Shown here: positions 54,096 through 63,163 of the stretch, piece by piece | How positions within the stretch are numbered: the first letter of the stretch is position 1 | Layout of the letters: every line of letters starts with the position of its first letter | Origin: Streptomyces lavendofoliae | Lineage (GTDB): Bacteria > Actinomycetota > Actinomycetes > Streptomycetales > Streptomycetaceae | Direction of reading: 5' to 3' | NCBI RefSeq assembly: GCF_014649735.1 | Contig: NZ_BMTP01000002.1 | Span: 241,697-305,696, forward strand | DNA: 64,000 bases | The notes under the pieces: model-generated | The model's input: the letters and a program-made list of their open reading frames with translations, nothing else | Told to the model about the DNA's origin: nothing | The model's database searches: none | Position numbers and translations under genes: made by a program

Positions 54096-54878
54096 TCAGG
54101 GCCGGACCAGCAGCTGGAACTCGAAGGCGTACCGCGACGCCCGGTAGACGTGCGAGCCGAACTCCACCGCCCGGCCGGTGTCGTCGAAGGTGGTCCGCTC
54201 CATGGTCAGCAGCGGGGCGCCCTTCTCCTCGGTCAGCAGCTCCGCCTCCAGCGCGGTGGCGGCCCGCGCCCCGACCTTCTGGCGGGCGCTGTGCAGCGTG
54301 ATGCCCGCGCCGCGCATCATCCGGTACAGGCCGGTGCTCTCCAGCAGCTCGGTGTCCAGGTCGAGCAGACCGAGCGGCAGGTGGTTGCGCAGCCGCGCCA
54401 CCGGCTCTTCGTGGGCGAACCGCAGCCGCTCCACGAACCGGACGTCGGTGCCCTCCGGTACGCCGAGGGCGGCGGCGACCTCGGCGGGGGCGGGCTCGAC
54501 ACGGTTGATCAGGACGATCGTGGCCGGGCGCTGGCCGGCGGCCTCCAGGTCGTCGTAGAGGCTGCTGAGCTCCAGCGGGCGCTTGACCTGGCTGTGCACC
54601 ACCTGGGTGCCCACGCCGCGCCGGCGCACCAGCAGGCCCTTCTCGACGAGGGCCTGGATGGCCTGGCGGACGGTGGGCCGGGACAGGCCGAGCCGTCCGG
54701 CCAGCTCGATCTCGTTGCCGAGGAGGCTGCCCGGGGTGAGCGTCCCGCGCTCGATGGCGGCTTCCAGCTGCTGGGAGAGCTGGAAGTAGAGCGGGACCGG
54801 GCTGGTGCGGTCCACGCTCAGAGGCAGGCGCACGACGGAACCGGTCTCTTCTCTGGCTGCTCGGGTCTGCTTGGGCAC
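54096..54878 (-). CDS. GntR family (HutC subfamily) transcriptional regulator
   Basis: A 260-residue regulator. Residues about 25 to 95 are the winged helix-turn-helix (SVDRTSPVPLYFQLSQQLEAA and LSRPTVRQAIQALVEKGLLVRRRGVGTQV). Residues about 105 to 255 are a UTRA ligand-binding domain ending in the conserved FGSHVYRASRYAFEF. HutC-type proteins often sense sugar phosphates or polyols. It lies between the sugar operon and the divergent dehydrogenase gene, with similar palindromes at both promoters. Confidence 0.92.
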   Translation of the reverse strand: MPKQTRAAREETGSVVRLPLSVDRTSPVPLYFQLSQQLEAAIERGTLTPGSLLGNEIELAGRLGLSRPTVRQAIQALVEKGLLVRRRGVGTQVVHSQVKRPLELSSLYDDLEAAGQRPATIVLINRVEPAPAEVAAALGVPEGTDVRFVERLRFAHEEPVARLRNHLPLGLLDLDTELLESTGLYRMMRGAGITLHSARQKVGARAATALEAELLTEEKGAPLLTMERTTFDDTGRAVEFGSHVYRASRYAFEFQLLVRP

Positions 54879-54927
54879 GGGCCGAGCCTATCCACAGGAA
54901 ATGATGACGGGAAGTTGTGAAGTCATG

Positions 54928-54939
54928 TTGTCAGGACAA
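54928..54939. promoter_or_regulatory. GntR-type operator between regulator and dehydrogenase
   Basis: TTGTC-AG-GACAA is a 5-bp inverted repeat in the divergent region, followed at 54944-54949 by TTGACA, a perfect -35 hexamer. No good -10 is seen after it, and the dehydrogenase start at 54981 is close enough for a leaderless transcript. Confidence 0.5.
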
Positions 54940-54980
54940 AAGCTTGACACAATGACAGGCCCGGCATCACCTTGGGGGCC

Positions 54981-55988
54981 ATGCGCATCGGACTCATCGG
55001 AACGGGACGTATCGGGACCTTCCACGCGGGCGTGCTCAGCCGTCACCCCGAGGTGGGGGCCCTCGTGGTCACCGACGCCGACCCCGGCCGGGCGGCGAAG
55101 GTCGCCGAACTCACCGGCGCCACGGCGGCGCCGAGCGTCGACGGCCTCTTCGCCGGGGGCCTCGACGCGGTGGTCATCGCCTCGGCGACCTCCTCCCACG
55201 CCGGCCTCATCGCCCGCGCCGCCCGCGCGGGCCTGCCCGCCTTCTGCGAGAAACCCATCGCCCTCGACCTGCCCGGCACCCTCGGCGCGCTCCGAGCGGT
55301 CGAGGAGGCCGGCACCCAGCTCCAGCTGGGCTTCATGCGCCGCTTCGACGCCGGCTACCGGGCCGCCCGGGCCGTCGTCCACTCCGGGCGCATCGGCCGG
55401 CTGCACACCGTCCGGGCCATCACCTCCGACCCGGCACCGCCACCCGCCGCCTACCTCCCGCTCTCCGGCGGCCTGTACCGCGACTGCCTGGTCCACGACT
55501 TCGACATCCTGCGCTGGGTGACCGGCCGGGAGGTCACCGAGGTGTACGCGACGGGCTCCGACGGCGGTCCCGGGATGTTCCGCGAGGCGGGCGACGTCGG
55601 TACGGCGGCCGCGCTGCTGACCCTCGACGACGGCACCCTCGCCACGGCCACGGCCACCCGCTGCAACGGCGCCGGGTACGACGTACGGATGGAGCTGGCG
55701 GGCGAGCGCGACCAGATCGCGGTGGGCCTCGCCGACCGGACGCCGATCACGTCCACCGAACCGCTCGGCCCTCCCCCGCCCGACAAGCCGTGGCCGGGTT
55801 TCCTGGAGCGGTTCGCCCCGGCGTACGAGGCGGAGCTGGACGCCTTCGTGCGCCTCGCGCGCGGCGAGCTGGCCAACCCGTGCGACGGCCACGAGGCGCT
55901 GCGGGCGCTGCGGGTCGCCGAGGCGTGCGAGCTGTCCCGCCGGGAGCGCCGCCCGGTGCGGCTCGACGAGGTGCCGTCGGCGCTCTGA
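54981..55988 (+). CDS. Gfo/Idh/MocA family dehydrogenase, inositol 2-dehydrogenase-like
   Basis: A 335-residue NAD(P)-dependent sugar or polyol dehydrogenase. The Rossmann motif is GLIGTGRIGTFHAGVL at residues 4 to 19, the catalytic lysine lies in FCEKPIALD and the conserved CLVHDFDILRWVTG contains the active-site Asp/His pair. Together with the neighbouring CUT2 transporter, inositol is a plausible substrate. The ATG at 54981 is chosen over a TTG nine bases earlier. Confidence 0.92.
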   Translation: MRIGLIGTGRIGTFHAGVLSRHPEVGALVVTDADPGRAAKVAELTGATAAPSVDGLFAGGLDAVVIASATSSHAGLIARAARAGLPAFCEKPIALDLPGTLGALRAVEEAGTQLQLGFMRRFDAGYRAARAVVHSGRIGRLHTVRAITSDPAPPPAAYLPLSGGLYRDCLVHDFDILRWVTGREVTEVYATGSDGGPGMFREAGDVGTAAALLTLDDGTLATATATRCNGAGYDVRMELAGERDQIAVGLADRTPITSTEPLGPPPPDKPWPGFLERFAPAYEAELDAFVRLARGELANPCDGHEALRALRVAEACELSRRERRPVRLDEVPSAL

Positions 55989-56079
55989 GGCGCCTCGCCC
56001 CCGGCTCCCGGGCGCGCCGGCCGCGCCCGGGCCGCGCCCGGGGCGGGGCGGGGCCGGGGCCGGTCAAGGGGTCAGGGGG

Positions 56080-57258
56080 TCACCAGGTCACGGGAAGGCG
56101 GCGGACCCCGCGCATGAGGAGGCCTGGCAGCCAGTCCGGCGGACCGGCCGAGGGGTCGAGGGCCAGCGCGGGGAAGCGCTCCAGCAGGGCGCGCACCGCG
56201 ATGCGTCCCTCCATGCGGGCCAGCGGGGCGCCGAGGCAGTGGTGGATGCCATGCCCGAACGCCAGGTGCCCGGTGGTGTCGCGCCGGATGTCGAAGCGGT
56301 CGGGGTCCGGAAACCGGGCCGGGTCCCGGTCGCCCGCCGCGATGCCGACCAGCACGGCGGCACCCGCCGGGATGACCGTGTCCCCGACCTGGACCGGCTC
56401 ACGGGCGAAGCGCGCCGTGCCCGTCTCCACGGGCCCGTCGTAGCGCAGCATCTCCTCCACCGCCCCGTCGAGGAGGCCGAAGTCGGCGCGCAGGGCGGCC
56501 AGTTGGTCCGGGTGGGCGAGCAGCGCCCGTACACCGCCCGAGATCAGGTTGACCGTCGTCTCGTGCCCGGCGATCAGCAGCAGGTAGGCCATCGCGCGCA
56601 GTTCGGCGGCCGACAGCCGGTCGCCGTCCTCGGCGCGGGTGCGCAGCAGCGCGGAGAGCAGGTCGTCGGCGGGGCGGGAGCGCCGCTTGTCCTCGATGAG
56701 CGCGTCGAGATAGCCGCTCAGCGCGTGCACGGCGGAGGTCTCGAACGCGCCGCCCGTCGGTGCGACGATCTCGGTGGACCAGGCGCGGAACGCGTCCCGG
56801 TCGGCGGCGGGGACGCCGAGCAGCTCGCAGATCACCGTGATGGGCAGCGGGAAGGCCAGGGCGTCGACGAGGTCGGCACGGCCCTTGGGCTCCACGGCGT
56901 CGATCAGCTCGTCCGTGACGCGCCGCACCCACGGGCGCAGGGCCTCCACGCGGCGTCCGGTGAACTCGCGGGCGACCAGTTTGCGCAGCCGCGTGTGGTC
57001 GGGCGGGTCGAGCACCAGCAGGTAGGGGCCGACGACGTCCTCGTCGAGCATCCGCCGTCCGGCCGTCGAGGGCGCCTTCGACAGCCGGGGGTCGGCGAGC
57101 GCGGCCCGCGCCTCGGCGTGGCCGACGATCAGCCAGACGTCGTTGCCGAGGGCCGTGCGCACATGGTGGACCGGGCCGCTCTCCCGGAGTCTCGCGTAGT
57201 ACGGGTAGGGGTCGGCGACGAAGTCGTCGCCGTACTCGCTCAGATCGACCGTGATCAC
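56080..57258 (-). CDS. Cytochrome P450
   Basis: A 392-residue P450 of the CYP105/107-like group. The I-helix is LIAGHETT, the ExxR lies in EEMLRYD, and the haem loop is FGHGIHHCLGAP with the cysteine ligand near residue 345. As with the P450 at 16.0 kb, no redox partner is adjacent. The GTG at 57258 is preceded by no strong ribosome binding site. It is divergent from the cellulose-type LPMO, with a CebR-like palindrome between them. Confidence 0.92.
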   Translation of the reverse strand: MITVDLSEYGDDFVADPYPYYARLRESGPVHHVRTALGNDVWLIVGHAEARAALADPRLSKAPSTAGRRMLDEDVVGPYLLVLDPPDHTRLRKLVAREFTGRRVEALRPWVRRVTDELIDAVEPKGRADLVDALAFPLPITVICELLGVPAADRDAFRAWSTEIVAPTGGAFETSAVHALSGYLDALIEDKRRSRPADDLLSALLRTRAEDGDRLSAAELRAMAYLLLIAGHETTVNLISGGVRALLAHPDQLAALRADFGLLDGAVEEMLRYDGPVETGTARFAREPVQVGDTVIPAGAAVLVGIAAGDRDPARFPDPDRFDIRRDTTGHLAFGHGIHHCLGAPLARMEGRIAVRALLERFPALALDPSAGPPDWLPGLLMRGVRRLPVTW

Positions 57259-57343
57259 CGGGCCAGACTAGCCCTCCGCCGACGGGTGGAAGAGGCGAAC
57301 CGGTGGTGGTTTTCGGTCCGGTGGCGCTGGGTAGAGCCCTTCG

Positions 57344-57357
57344 CGGGAGCGCTCCCA
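57344..57357. promoter_or_regulatory. CebR-type operator
   Basis: CGGGAGCGCTCCCA matches 13 of 14 positions of the CebR site TGGGAGCGCTCCCA. The inner 12 bp are a perfect palindrome. It lies 42 bp upstream of the LPMO start. CebR is the cellobiose-responsive repressor of cellulose utilisation in Streptomyces. Confidence 0.85.
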
Positions 57358-57398
57358 TCAGGCGGGTAAGGATCACACCCGGAAAGATGGAGCCGCAC

Positions 57399-58073
57399 AT
57401 GAACCGTCAGGACCGCACCGCACCCCGATCCCGTTGGGTGCCGCATCTGCTCACCCTCCTCTGCGCGACGTTGCTCGGCCTGCTGCCGTGGACGGGCACC
57501 GCCTCGGCGCACGGGTCGGTCGTCGACCCGGCCTCCCGCAACTACGGCTGCTGGTTACGCTGGGGCAGCGACCACCTGAACCCGGCCATGCAGCAGCAGG
57601 ACCCGATGTGCTGGCAGGCGTGGCGCGCGGACCCCAACGCCATGTGGAACTGGAACGGCCTCTACCGCAACGGCGTCGGCGGCAACCACCAGGCCGCGAT
57701 CCCCAACGGCCAGCTGTGCAGCGGCGGGCGCGCCGAGGGCGGCCGCTACAACGCCCTGGACGCGGTGGGCCCGTGGAAGACCACGAACGTCGCCGGCACC
57801 TTCTCGGTGAAGCTGTACGACCAGGCGAGCCACGGCGCCGACTACTTCCAGGTCTACGTCACCCGGCAGGGCTTCAACCCCGCCACGCAGGCGCTGAGCT
57901 GGAGCGACCTCCAGCTGGTCAAGCAGACCGGCCGGTACGCCCCGAGCCAGAACTACACGATCGGCGATGTCAGCGCACCGGGCCGCACCGGCCACCACGT
58001 CGTCTACACGATCTGGAAGGCGTCGCACATGGACCAGACGTACTACCTGTGCAGTGACGTGAACTTCGGTTAG
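57399..58073 (+). CDS. Secreted AA10 lytic polysaccharide monooxygenase, cellulose type
   Basis: A 224-residue single-domain LPMO with no carbohydrate-binding module. A signal peptide ends in ASA and the mature chain begins with H38; H145 is the second copper-brace histidine. The Trp-rich region (GCWLRWG, CWQAW, NAMWNWNGLYRN) marks the cellulose/C1-type AA10 subgroup. Codon 53 (57555-57557) is TTA, which in Streptomyces needs the bldA tRNA. The ATG at 57399 has GGAG six bases upstream; an in-frame ATG four codons earlier is possible. A CebR-type operator is just upstream. Confidence 0.93.
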   Translation: MNRQDRTAPRSRWVPHLLTLLCATLLGLLPWTGTASAHGSVVDPASRNYGCWLRWGSDHLNPAMQQQDPMCWQAWRADPNAMWNWNGLYRNGVGGNHQAAIPNGQLCSGGRAEGGRYNALDAVGPWKTTNVAGTFSVKLYDQASHGADYFQVYVTRQGFNPATQALSWSDLQLVKQTGRYAPSQNYTIGDVSAPGRTGHHVVYTIWKASHMDQTYYLCSDVNFG

Positions 58074-58220
58074 GAGCAGTCCGGTCGATCAGGCCGGATG
58101 ACCGGGGGGATGACCGGGCGAGTGGCGTCCGACCCTGATGCCCCGCCGCGTGCCGTCGGCGCCTCGGTGACCGGGGAGGGCGCGGCGGGCGCTCGCCTGG
58201 CCGCCGCCCTCCCCGGACGC

Positions 58221-58260
58221 ACGGGGCGCCGACCGGCCTTCCGACCGGTCGGCGCCCCGT
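58221..58260. terminator. Bidirectional intrinsic terminator
   Basis: A perfect 16-bp stem (58221-58236 with 58245-58260, 8-nt loop) lies between the plus-strand LPMO gene and the convergent small gene. It is the strongest hairpin I found in the window. Confidence 0.75.
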
Positions 58261-58314
58261 GACGGCGTCAGCGGCGGGGGCCGGCCGTGTGGCGTGGCCG
58301 CTCCGCCGCCGGCC

Positions 58315-58542
58315 CTACGCCTCGGCCTCCAGGAAGTAGTCGTACGTGTCGGGCGCGAACGTGAGGTCCGCCCAGCCGGCGAGCGCGGCCCGGTGCCGCT
58401 CGTCCAGCGGGTAGACGTCGACCAGCCGGTCGACGGGGATCCCGATCAACCGCGCGAGGCGGTCGGCACCGACGGCCGAGAGGTCCGTCTCCTCCTCGGC
58501 CGCCTCGGAGATCTTGTCGTAGGCCACGACGACGTACTTCAT
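58315..58542 (-). CDS. Small acidic hypothetical protein
   Basis: A 75-residue acidic soluble protein (MKYVVVAYDKISEAAEEETDLS, then PVDRLVDVYPLDERHRAAL). The length and acidic character resemble small immunity- or antitoxin-like proteins, but I cannot assign a family. The ATG at 58542 has AAGGTGA four bases upstream, a strong site, which supports a real gene. Confidence 0.68.
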   Translation of the reverse strand: MKYVVVAYDKISEAAEEETDLSAVGADRLARLIGIPVDRLVDVYPLDERHRAALAGWADLTFAPDTYDYFLEAEA

Positions 58543-58672
58543 GGGGTCACCTTCCGGCACACCGCCTCGTACGCGTACGCCCTGCCGTGGGCGAACGCGA
58601 CGGGTGGCCGCACCGGCGCGACCGGCACGGCGACCGCGTGACCCGCGCCGGCACCGAGCCGCCTCACTCGCC

Positions 58673-59293
58673 TCACTCGCCGAGGGCGAACGTGCCGAAG
58701 CGTGCGGGGCCGGCCGCCCGGTAGGTGTGGATGGCGACGCCGGTGGACGTGGTCCGGTGGCCGGTCAGCTCGAAGGCGGTCGGGCTGCCGCCCTCGGGGA
58801 ACAGTCGTCGGCCCTTGCCCAGGAAGACCGGGTAGACCAGCAGGTTGAGCTCGTCGACCAGGCCCAGCGCGATGAGGCTCTGGGCGAGCCGGGCGCTGCC
58901 GTGGACCTGGATCTCCTCGCCGGGCCCCTGCTTGAGGCGGCCGACGTCCTCGGCCAGGTCGCCGCCGAGGACGGTGGAGTTGTTCCAGCCGGCCTTGTCG
59001 AGGGTCCGGGACACCACGTACTTGGGCAGGGCGTTGAGCCGGCTCGCGACGGGGTCGTTCTCGTCGGTGACGTGCGGCCAGTACGCGGCGAAGATCTCGT
59101 ACGTCCGCCGGCCGAGCAGGAAGGCGTCCACCCGGCCGAACACCCCGTCCATGAAGCGGCCGAATTCCTCGTCCACGAAGGGGACGCTCCAGCCGCCGTA
59201 GGCGAAGCCGTCGGTGCGGTCCTCGTCGGGGCCGCCGGGCGCCTGCATCACGCCGTCCAGCGTCATGAAGGTGGTGAGGGTGAGCTTGGCCAT
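58673..59293 (-). CDS. Dihydrofolate reductase-like (RibD C-terminal domain) protein
   Basis: A 206-residue member of the DHFR/RibD reductase superfamily (start KLTLTTFMTLDGVMQAPGGPDED, then LLGRRTYEIFAAYWP and LVDELNLLVYPVFLGKGRRLFPEG). Such proteins bind NADPH but the substrate is usually unknown; it is not the housekeeping DHFR. The ATG at 59293 has GGAAGG eight bases upstream. The divergent SDR gene starts 187 bp away. Confidence 0.88.
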   Translation of the reverse strand: MAKLTLTTFMTLDGVMQAPGGPDEDRTDGFAYGGWSVPFVDEEFGRFMDGVFGRVDAFLLGRRTYEIFAAYWPHVTDENDPVASRLNALPKYVVSRTLDKAGWNNSTVLGGDLAEDVGRLKQGPGEEIQVHGSARLAQSLIALGLVDELNLLVYPVFLGKGRRLFPEGGSPTAFELTGHRTTSTGVAIHTYRAAGPARFGTFALGE

Positions 59294-59479
59294 GGCCGGT
59301 GCCTTCCGTTTCCGTCGTGTTCGTTCTTCATCGTGCGTCACCGGGTAGGACCTCGCCCGCGTCCGGAACTCATCGGTGGCCGGGCGCCGGAGTGCGCGTC
59401 CGATTCCCGCCGGTGCGACGCCCGCCCTTCCGGTGTTCTTGAACCCGCAACCACTTTGGCGGAAAGCACGGAGGGCACC

Positions 59480-60217
59480 ATGAACGGCAGGACAGCTCTG
59501 GTCACCGGCGGCAGCCGCGGTATCGGCGCCGCGATCGCGGCACGGCTGGCCCAGCAGGGCTTGGACGTCGCGATCACGTACGAGAGGGACCGGGAGGCGG
59601 CCGGCGAGGTCGTACGGAGGATCGAGGCGGCGGGCCGCCGCGGGGTCGCCCTGCGGGCCGACGCCGGCGACGCGGCCGAGGCGGCGGACGCGGTGCGCCG
59701 GGCCGCGGGCACGCTGGGCGGCGGGCGGCTGGACGTGCTGGTCAACAACGCCGGTATCGGGGTGCTCGGCCCGCTGGAGAGCCTGACGCCCGCCGATGTC
59801 GACCGGGTCCTGGCGGTGAACGTCCGGGGCGTGTTCCTGGCGTCGAGGGAAGCGGCGGCGCACATGGAGCGCGGCGGCCGGATCGTCACCGTGGGGAGCT
59901 GCATGACGCAGCGCGTGCCGGGTCCGGGCGGGACGCTCTACGCGATGAGCAAGTCCGCGCTGGTGGGCCTGACCCGGGCGCTCGCCCGCGAACTGGGCGG
60001 GCGGGGCATCACCGCGAACATCGTCCACCCGGGGCCGGTCGACACCGACATGAACCCGGCGGACGGCCCGTTCGCGGACGGCCAGCGGGCGCTGACCGCG
60101 CTGGGCCGCTTCGGCGTGCCGGACGAGGTGGCGTCACTGGTGGCGTACCTGGCCGGGGAGGACGCGGCGTATGTGACGGGCGCCGAGTACGCGGTGGACG
60201 GCGGCCACGCCGCGTAG
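59480..60217 (+). CDS. Short-chain dehydrogenase/reductase
   Basis: A 245-residue classical SDR. The cofactor motif is TGGSRGIG at residues 9 to 16, NNAG follows, and the catalytic Ser-Tyr-Lys lies in VGSCMTQ and YAMSK. The end (YVTGAEYAVDGGHAA) is typical. FabG-like reduction of ketones is expected, but the substrate is not evident. The ATG at 59480 has GGAGG six bases upstream. The downstream allantoicase gene is convergent. Confidence 0.92.
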   Translation: MNGRTALVTGGSRGIGAAIAARLAQQGLDVAITYERDREAAGEVVRRIEAAGRRGVALRADAGDAAEAADAVRRAAGTLGGGRLDVLVNNAGIGVLGPLESLTPADVDRVLAVNVRGVFLASREAAAHMERGGRIVTVGSCMTQRVPGPGGTLYAMSKSALVGLTRALARELGGRGITANIVHPGPVDTDMNPADGPFADGQRALTALGRFGVPDEVASLVAYLAGEDAAYVTGAEYAVDGGHAA

Positions 60218-60306
60218 GCCGCACGGGGGGAAGGCGCGGGGCGCACCGGTGCTGTCGGGCCGGTGCGCCCCTCGCGTACGGGCAGGTGTCGTGCTGCCCG
60301 GGCCGG

Positions 60307-61428
60307 TCAGTTCAGCTCGTCGTGGCGGGCCGCCAGGCGCTTGGCCCCGTCGTCCGTCAGCGAGCCGAACAGGCGGAGGCGGGAGATGCCGCCGTCCGGG
60401 TAGATGTCGATCCGCACGTGCGTGCCGACCGCGGGCTCCGGCAGGACGAACCGGTGGTTGGTGTCCGGCTGGAGGCGGGTGCGCGGCAGGATCTCGGTCC
60501 ACTCGCCGCTCTCGCCGTCGCGTGACGAAAGGGCGGCCCAGCCGGCGCTGTTGCCCTTGAGGTACGCGGTGTCGATCTCGACCGCGCGGATCGCGGACTG
60601 CTCGACGAGCTGGTAGCGGATCCAGTCGTTGCCCCTGTCGCGGCGGCGGCGGGTCTCCCAGCCGTCGTCCATCTTGCGGGAGCGGCCGGGCTGGATGGTG
60701 TTGGTGGCCGGCGAGTAGAAGCGGTCGGAGGCGTCCTCGACCCGGCCGCCGTTCTCCAGGGCGACGACGTCGAAGGTGCCGAGCGCGGCGAGCCAGGCGG
60801 GGTCGGGGGCGACCTCGCCGTACACCCGCAGCCGGGCGATGCCGCCGTCGGGGTGCTGCTTGACGCGCAGGTGGGTGAAGCGCCGCTCGGCGTCGACGGC
60901 GAAGCCGTTCGCCGCGTGGCCGCCGATGGCGGTGCGCGGCACGAGGGTCGTCCACTCGACGTCGTCGGCCAGGAGCCGCTCGGGGGACGGTGAGCCGGCC
61001 ACGGAGGTCGCCTCCACGGAGACGGCCTGCGGGTAGTTGCCGCGGAAGTGGGCGGTGTCGACGACGATGCCGCGGACGACACCGGGCGCGCCCAGGCGTA
61101 CCAGCGCCCAGTCGTGGTCCTCGTCGGCCGGGTGGGGCTCGTCGGCCGAGACACCGCGGCGGCGGCGGGTCTCCCAGCCGTCCATGATCTTGCCCTTGTG
61201 CCCGAAGTGCTCGGGGTCGAACTCGGCGGGCTCCGGCTTGAGCATGTTCTCGCGCTCGGCGAAGAACTCGTCGTTGGCGGCGATCACGCCCGCGCCGAGC
61301 CGGCGGTCGGCGAGGTCGACGAGGCCGCTGAAGGGGAAGTCGGCGGTGCGGTGGTCGGCGTACGGGTCACCGCCGCCGTAGGGGCTGGCGTCGCCGGTGA
61401 AGCGGGGTATGCCGGTCACGGGGGTCAC
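60307..61428 (-). CDS. alc: Allantoicase
   Basis: A 373-residue allantoate amidinohydrolase that splits allantoate into ureidoglycolate and urea. It consists of two repeated jelly-roll domains, each with the family motifs ([10 protein letters not shown] in the first and [11 protein letters not shown] in the second) and HPDGGI or YPDGGI ends. The GTG at 61428 overlaps the allantoinase stop (GTGA) and has AAAGGA upstream. It is the second gene of the allantoin operon. Confidence 0.93.
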   Translation of the reverse strand: MTPVTGIPRFTGDASPYGGGDPYADHRTADFPFSGLVDLADRRLGAGVIAANDEFFAERENMLKPEPAEFDPEHFGHKGKIMDGWETRRRRGVSADEPHPADEDHDWALVRLGAPGVVRGIVVDTAHFRGNYPQAVSVEATSVAGSPSPERLLADDVEWTTLVPRTAIGGHAANGFAVDAERRFTHLRVKQHPDGGIARLRVYGEVAPDPAWLAALGTFDVVALENGGRVEDASDRFYSPATNTIQPGRSRKMDDGWETRRRRDRGNDWIRYQLVEQSAIRAVEIDTAYLKGNSAGWAALSSRDGESGEWTEILPRTRLQPDTNHRFVLPEPAVGTHVRIDIYPDGGISRLRLFGSLTDDGAKRLAARHDELN

Positions 61429-62864
61429 TTGTTCCTTTCGAGCAGCCGGCCGGTCGGCTCGGCCGGGATGCCGTTGTCGGCGATGCGCGTGCCGCGCAGC
61501 CAGGTGGACTTGACGACGCCGTGCAGGGTCCTGCCGGCGTACGCGGTGACCTGGTTGCGGTGGTGGAGGGCGGCGGGGTCGACGGTGAAGGTCTCGTCGG
61601 GCGCGAGGACGGCGAAGTCGGCGTCCCGGCCGGGTGCGATGGCGCCCTTGCGGTCGAGGCCGGCGAGCCGCGCCGGGGCGGTGGACATCCAGCGGACGAC
61701 GTCCTCCAGGGTGTGGCCGCGGCGGCGGGCCTCGGTCCAGATGGCGGGCAGGCCCAGCTGGAGCGAGGAGATGCCGCCCCAGGCGGTGGAGAAGTCGGGG
61801 GTCTTGAGGTCGGCGGTGGAGGGCGAGTGGTCGGAGACGACGCAGTCGATCGTCCCGTCGGCGAGGCCCTGCCACAGCGCGTCCTGGTTGGCCGCCTCCC
61901 GGATGGGCGGGCAGCACTTGAACTCCGTCGCGCCGTCCGGGACCTCCTCGGCGGTGAGGGTGAGGAAGTGCGGGCAGCTCTCGACGGTGATCCGTACGCC
62001 GTCGCGGCGGGCGGCGGCGATCAGCGGCAGCGCGTCGCTGGAGGACAGGTGGAGGACGTGCACGCGCGCGTCGAGCCGCCTGGCCTGGTCGATCAGGTTC
62101 TGGATGGCGGTGTTCTCGGCGTCGCGGGGCCGGGAGGCGAGGAAGTCGGCGTACTTGGGCGAGCTCTTCTGCGGGGCGGCGGCGAGGTGGTGCGGGTCCT
62201 CGGCGTGCACGATCATCAGGCCGCCGAAGCCGGCGATCTCGGCGAGGGACGCGGTCAGCTGCTCCTGGTCGAGCTCGGGGAACTCCTCCACTCCGGAGGG
62301 CGACAGGAAGCACTTGAAGCCGAAGACGCCGGCGTCGTGCAGGGGGCGGAGGTCCTTGACGTTGTCCGGCAGGGCGCCGCCCCAGAACCCGACGTCGATG
62401 TGGGCCTTGGAGCGGGCCACGTCCTGCTTGGTGCGCAGGTTGTCGACGGTCGTGGTGGGGGGCAGGGAGTTGAGCGGCATGTCGATGAGCGTGGTGATGC
62501 CGCCGGCGGCGGCCGCGCGGGTGGCGGTCCAGAAGCCCTCCCACTCGGTGCGGCCGGGGTCGTTCACATGGACGTGGGTGTCGACGAGGCCGGGGAGGAC
62601 GACGTGGTCGCCGACGTCCTCCAGCCGGGCGCCGGCCGGCACCCCGGCGTCGTGGGGCAGTACCGCCGCGATGCGGCCGCCGGCGACGGCGACCGAGGCG
62701 GGGCGGGTGCCCTCGGGGGTGATGACGCGCGTCGAGCGCAGTACCAGGGTCACGTCCGCGTCCGCCTCGGCGGTCGCGGCCACGTCGTCCACGTTGGCGT
62801 TCAGGTCCACGTTCCCGTCCACATCGCCTTCCACTTCATCGGCCGCGCGGGCCGGTCGGCTCAT
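61425..62864 (-). CDS. allB: Allantoinase
   Basis: A 479-residue cyclic amidohydrolase that opens allantoin to allantoate. The binuclear metal ligands are [10 protein letters not shown], the carboxylated lysine in [21 protein letters not shown] and SDHSPS. An N-terminal extension of about 38 residues is acidic and repetitive ([13 protein letters not shown]), unlike other allantoinases, and GTG at about 62750 (VTLVLRST) is a possible alternative start. It is divergent from an IclR regulator, with palindromes between. Confidence 0.92.
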   Translation of the reverse strand: MSRPARAADEVEGDVDGNVDLNANVDDVAATAEADADVTLVLRSTRVITPEGTRPASVAVAGGRIAAVLPHDAGVPAGARLEDVGDHVVLPGLVDTHVHVNDPGRTEWEGFWTATRAAAAGGITTLIDMPLNSLPPTTTVDNLRTKQDVARSKAHIDVGFWGGALPDNVKDLRPLHDAGVFGFKCFLSPSGVEEFPELDQEQLTASLAEIAGFGGLMIVHAEDPHHLAAAPQKSSPKYADFLASRPRDAENTAIQNLIDQARRLDARVHVLHLSSSDALPLIAAARRDGVRITVESCPHFLTLTAEEVPDGATEFKCCPPIREAANQDALWQGLADGTIDCVVSDHSPSTADLKTPDFSTAWGGISSLQLGLPAIWTEARRRGHTLEDVVRWMSTAPARLAGLDRKGAIAPGRDADFAVLAPDETFTVDPAALHHRNQVTAYAGRTLHGVVKSTWLRGTRIADNGIPAEPTGRLLERNK

Positions 62865-62868
62865 CGTT

Positions 62869-62887
62869 CTTCAACGAACTGTTGAAG
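62869..62887. promoter_or_regulatory. Candidate AllR operator 1
   Basis: CTTCAAC-GAACT-GTTGAAG is a 7-bp inverted repeat that begins 5 bp before the allantoinase start, where a bound repressor would block transcription or initiation. The AllR-type regulator is divergent. Confidence 0.5.
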
Positions 62888-62962
62888 GAGTCTTCACTCC
62901 GGAACCTCCCTCGTCAAGGGTCGCCCGAGGAGGCGGCGGGTGGCGGAGGAGCGACTTGGATG

Positions 62963-62979
62963 TTTCCATGAAGTGGAAA
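62963..62979. promoter_or_regulatory. Candidate AllR operator 2
   Basis: TTTCCA-TGAAG-TGGAAA is a 6-bp inverted repeat that uses the same TTTCCA/TGGAAA half-sites as other IclR-family operators. An adjacent TGGAAA-N4-ATTTCA (62974-62989) could be a second overlapping site. It lies 99 bp upstream of the allantoinase start. The interval 62865-63163 has no gene. Confidence 0.5.
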
Positions 62980-63163
62980 GAGAATTTCACCCAGGAGAAC
63001 GTAGCTCCCCACATGCGGAGGACCGGCATACCTTCGCGGAACCCCGCGGACACCCGGACAAACAGCGCCTGACCGGCGAAGACGTCCCTTCGCGGGCGAT
63101 GTGCCCGGCGGAAGGGCCCGGTAGGCTGCTGCCTTGCCCATCCGCCTCGAAAGGACCGTTGAC

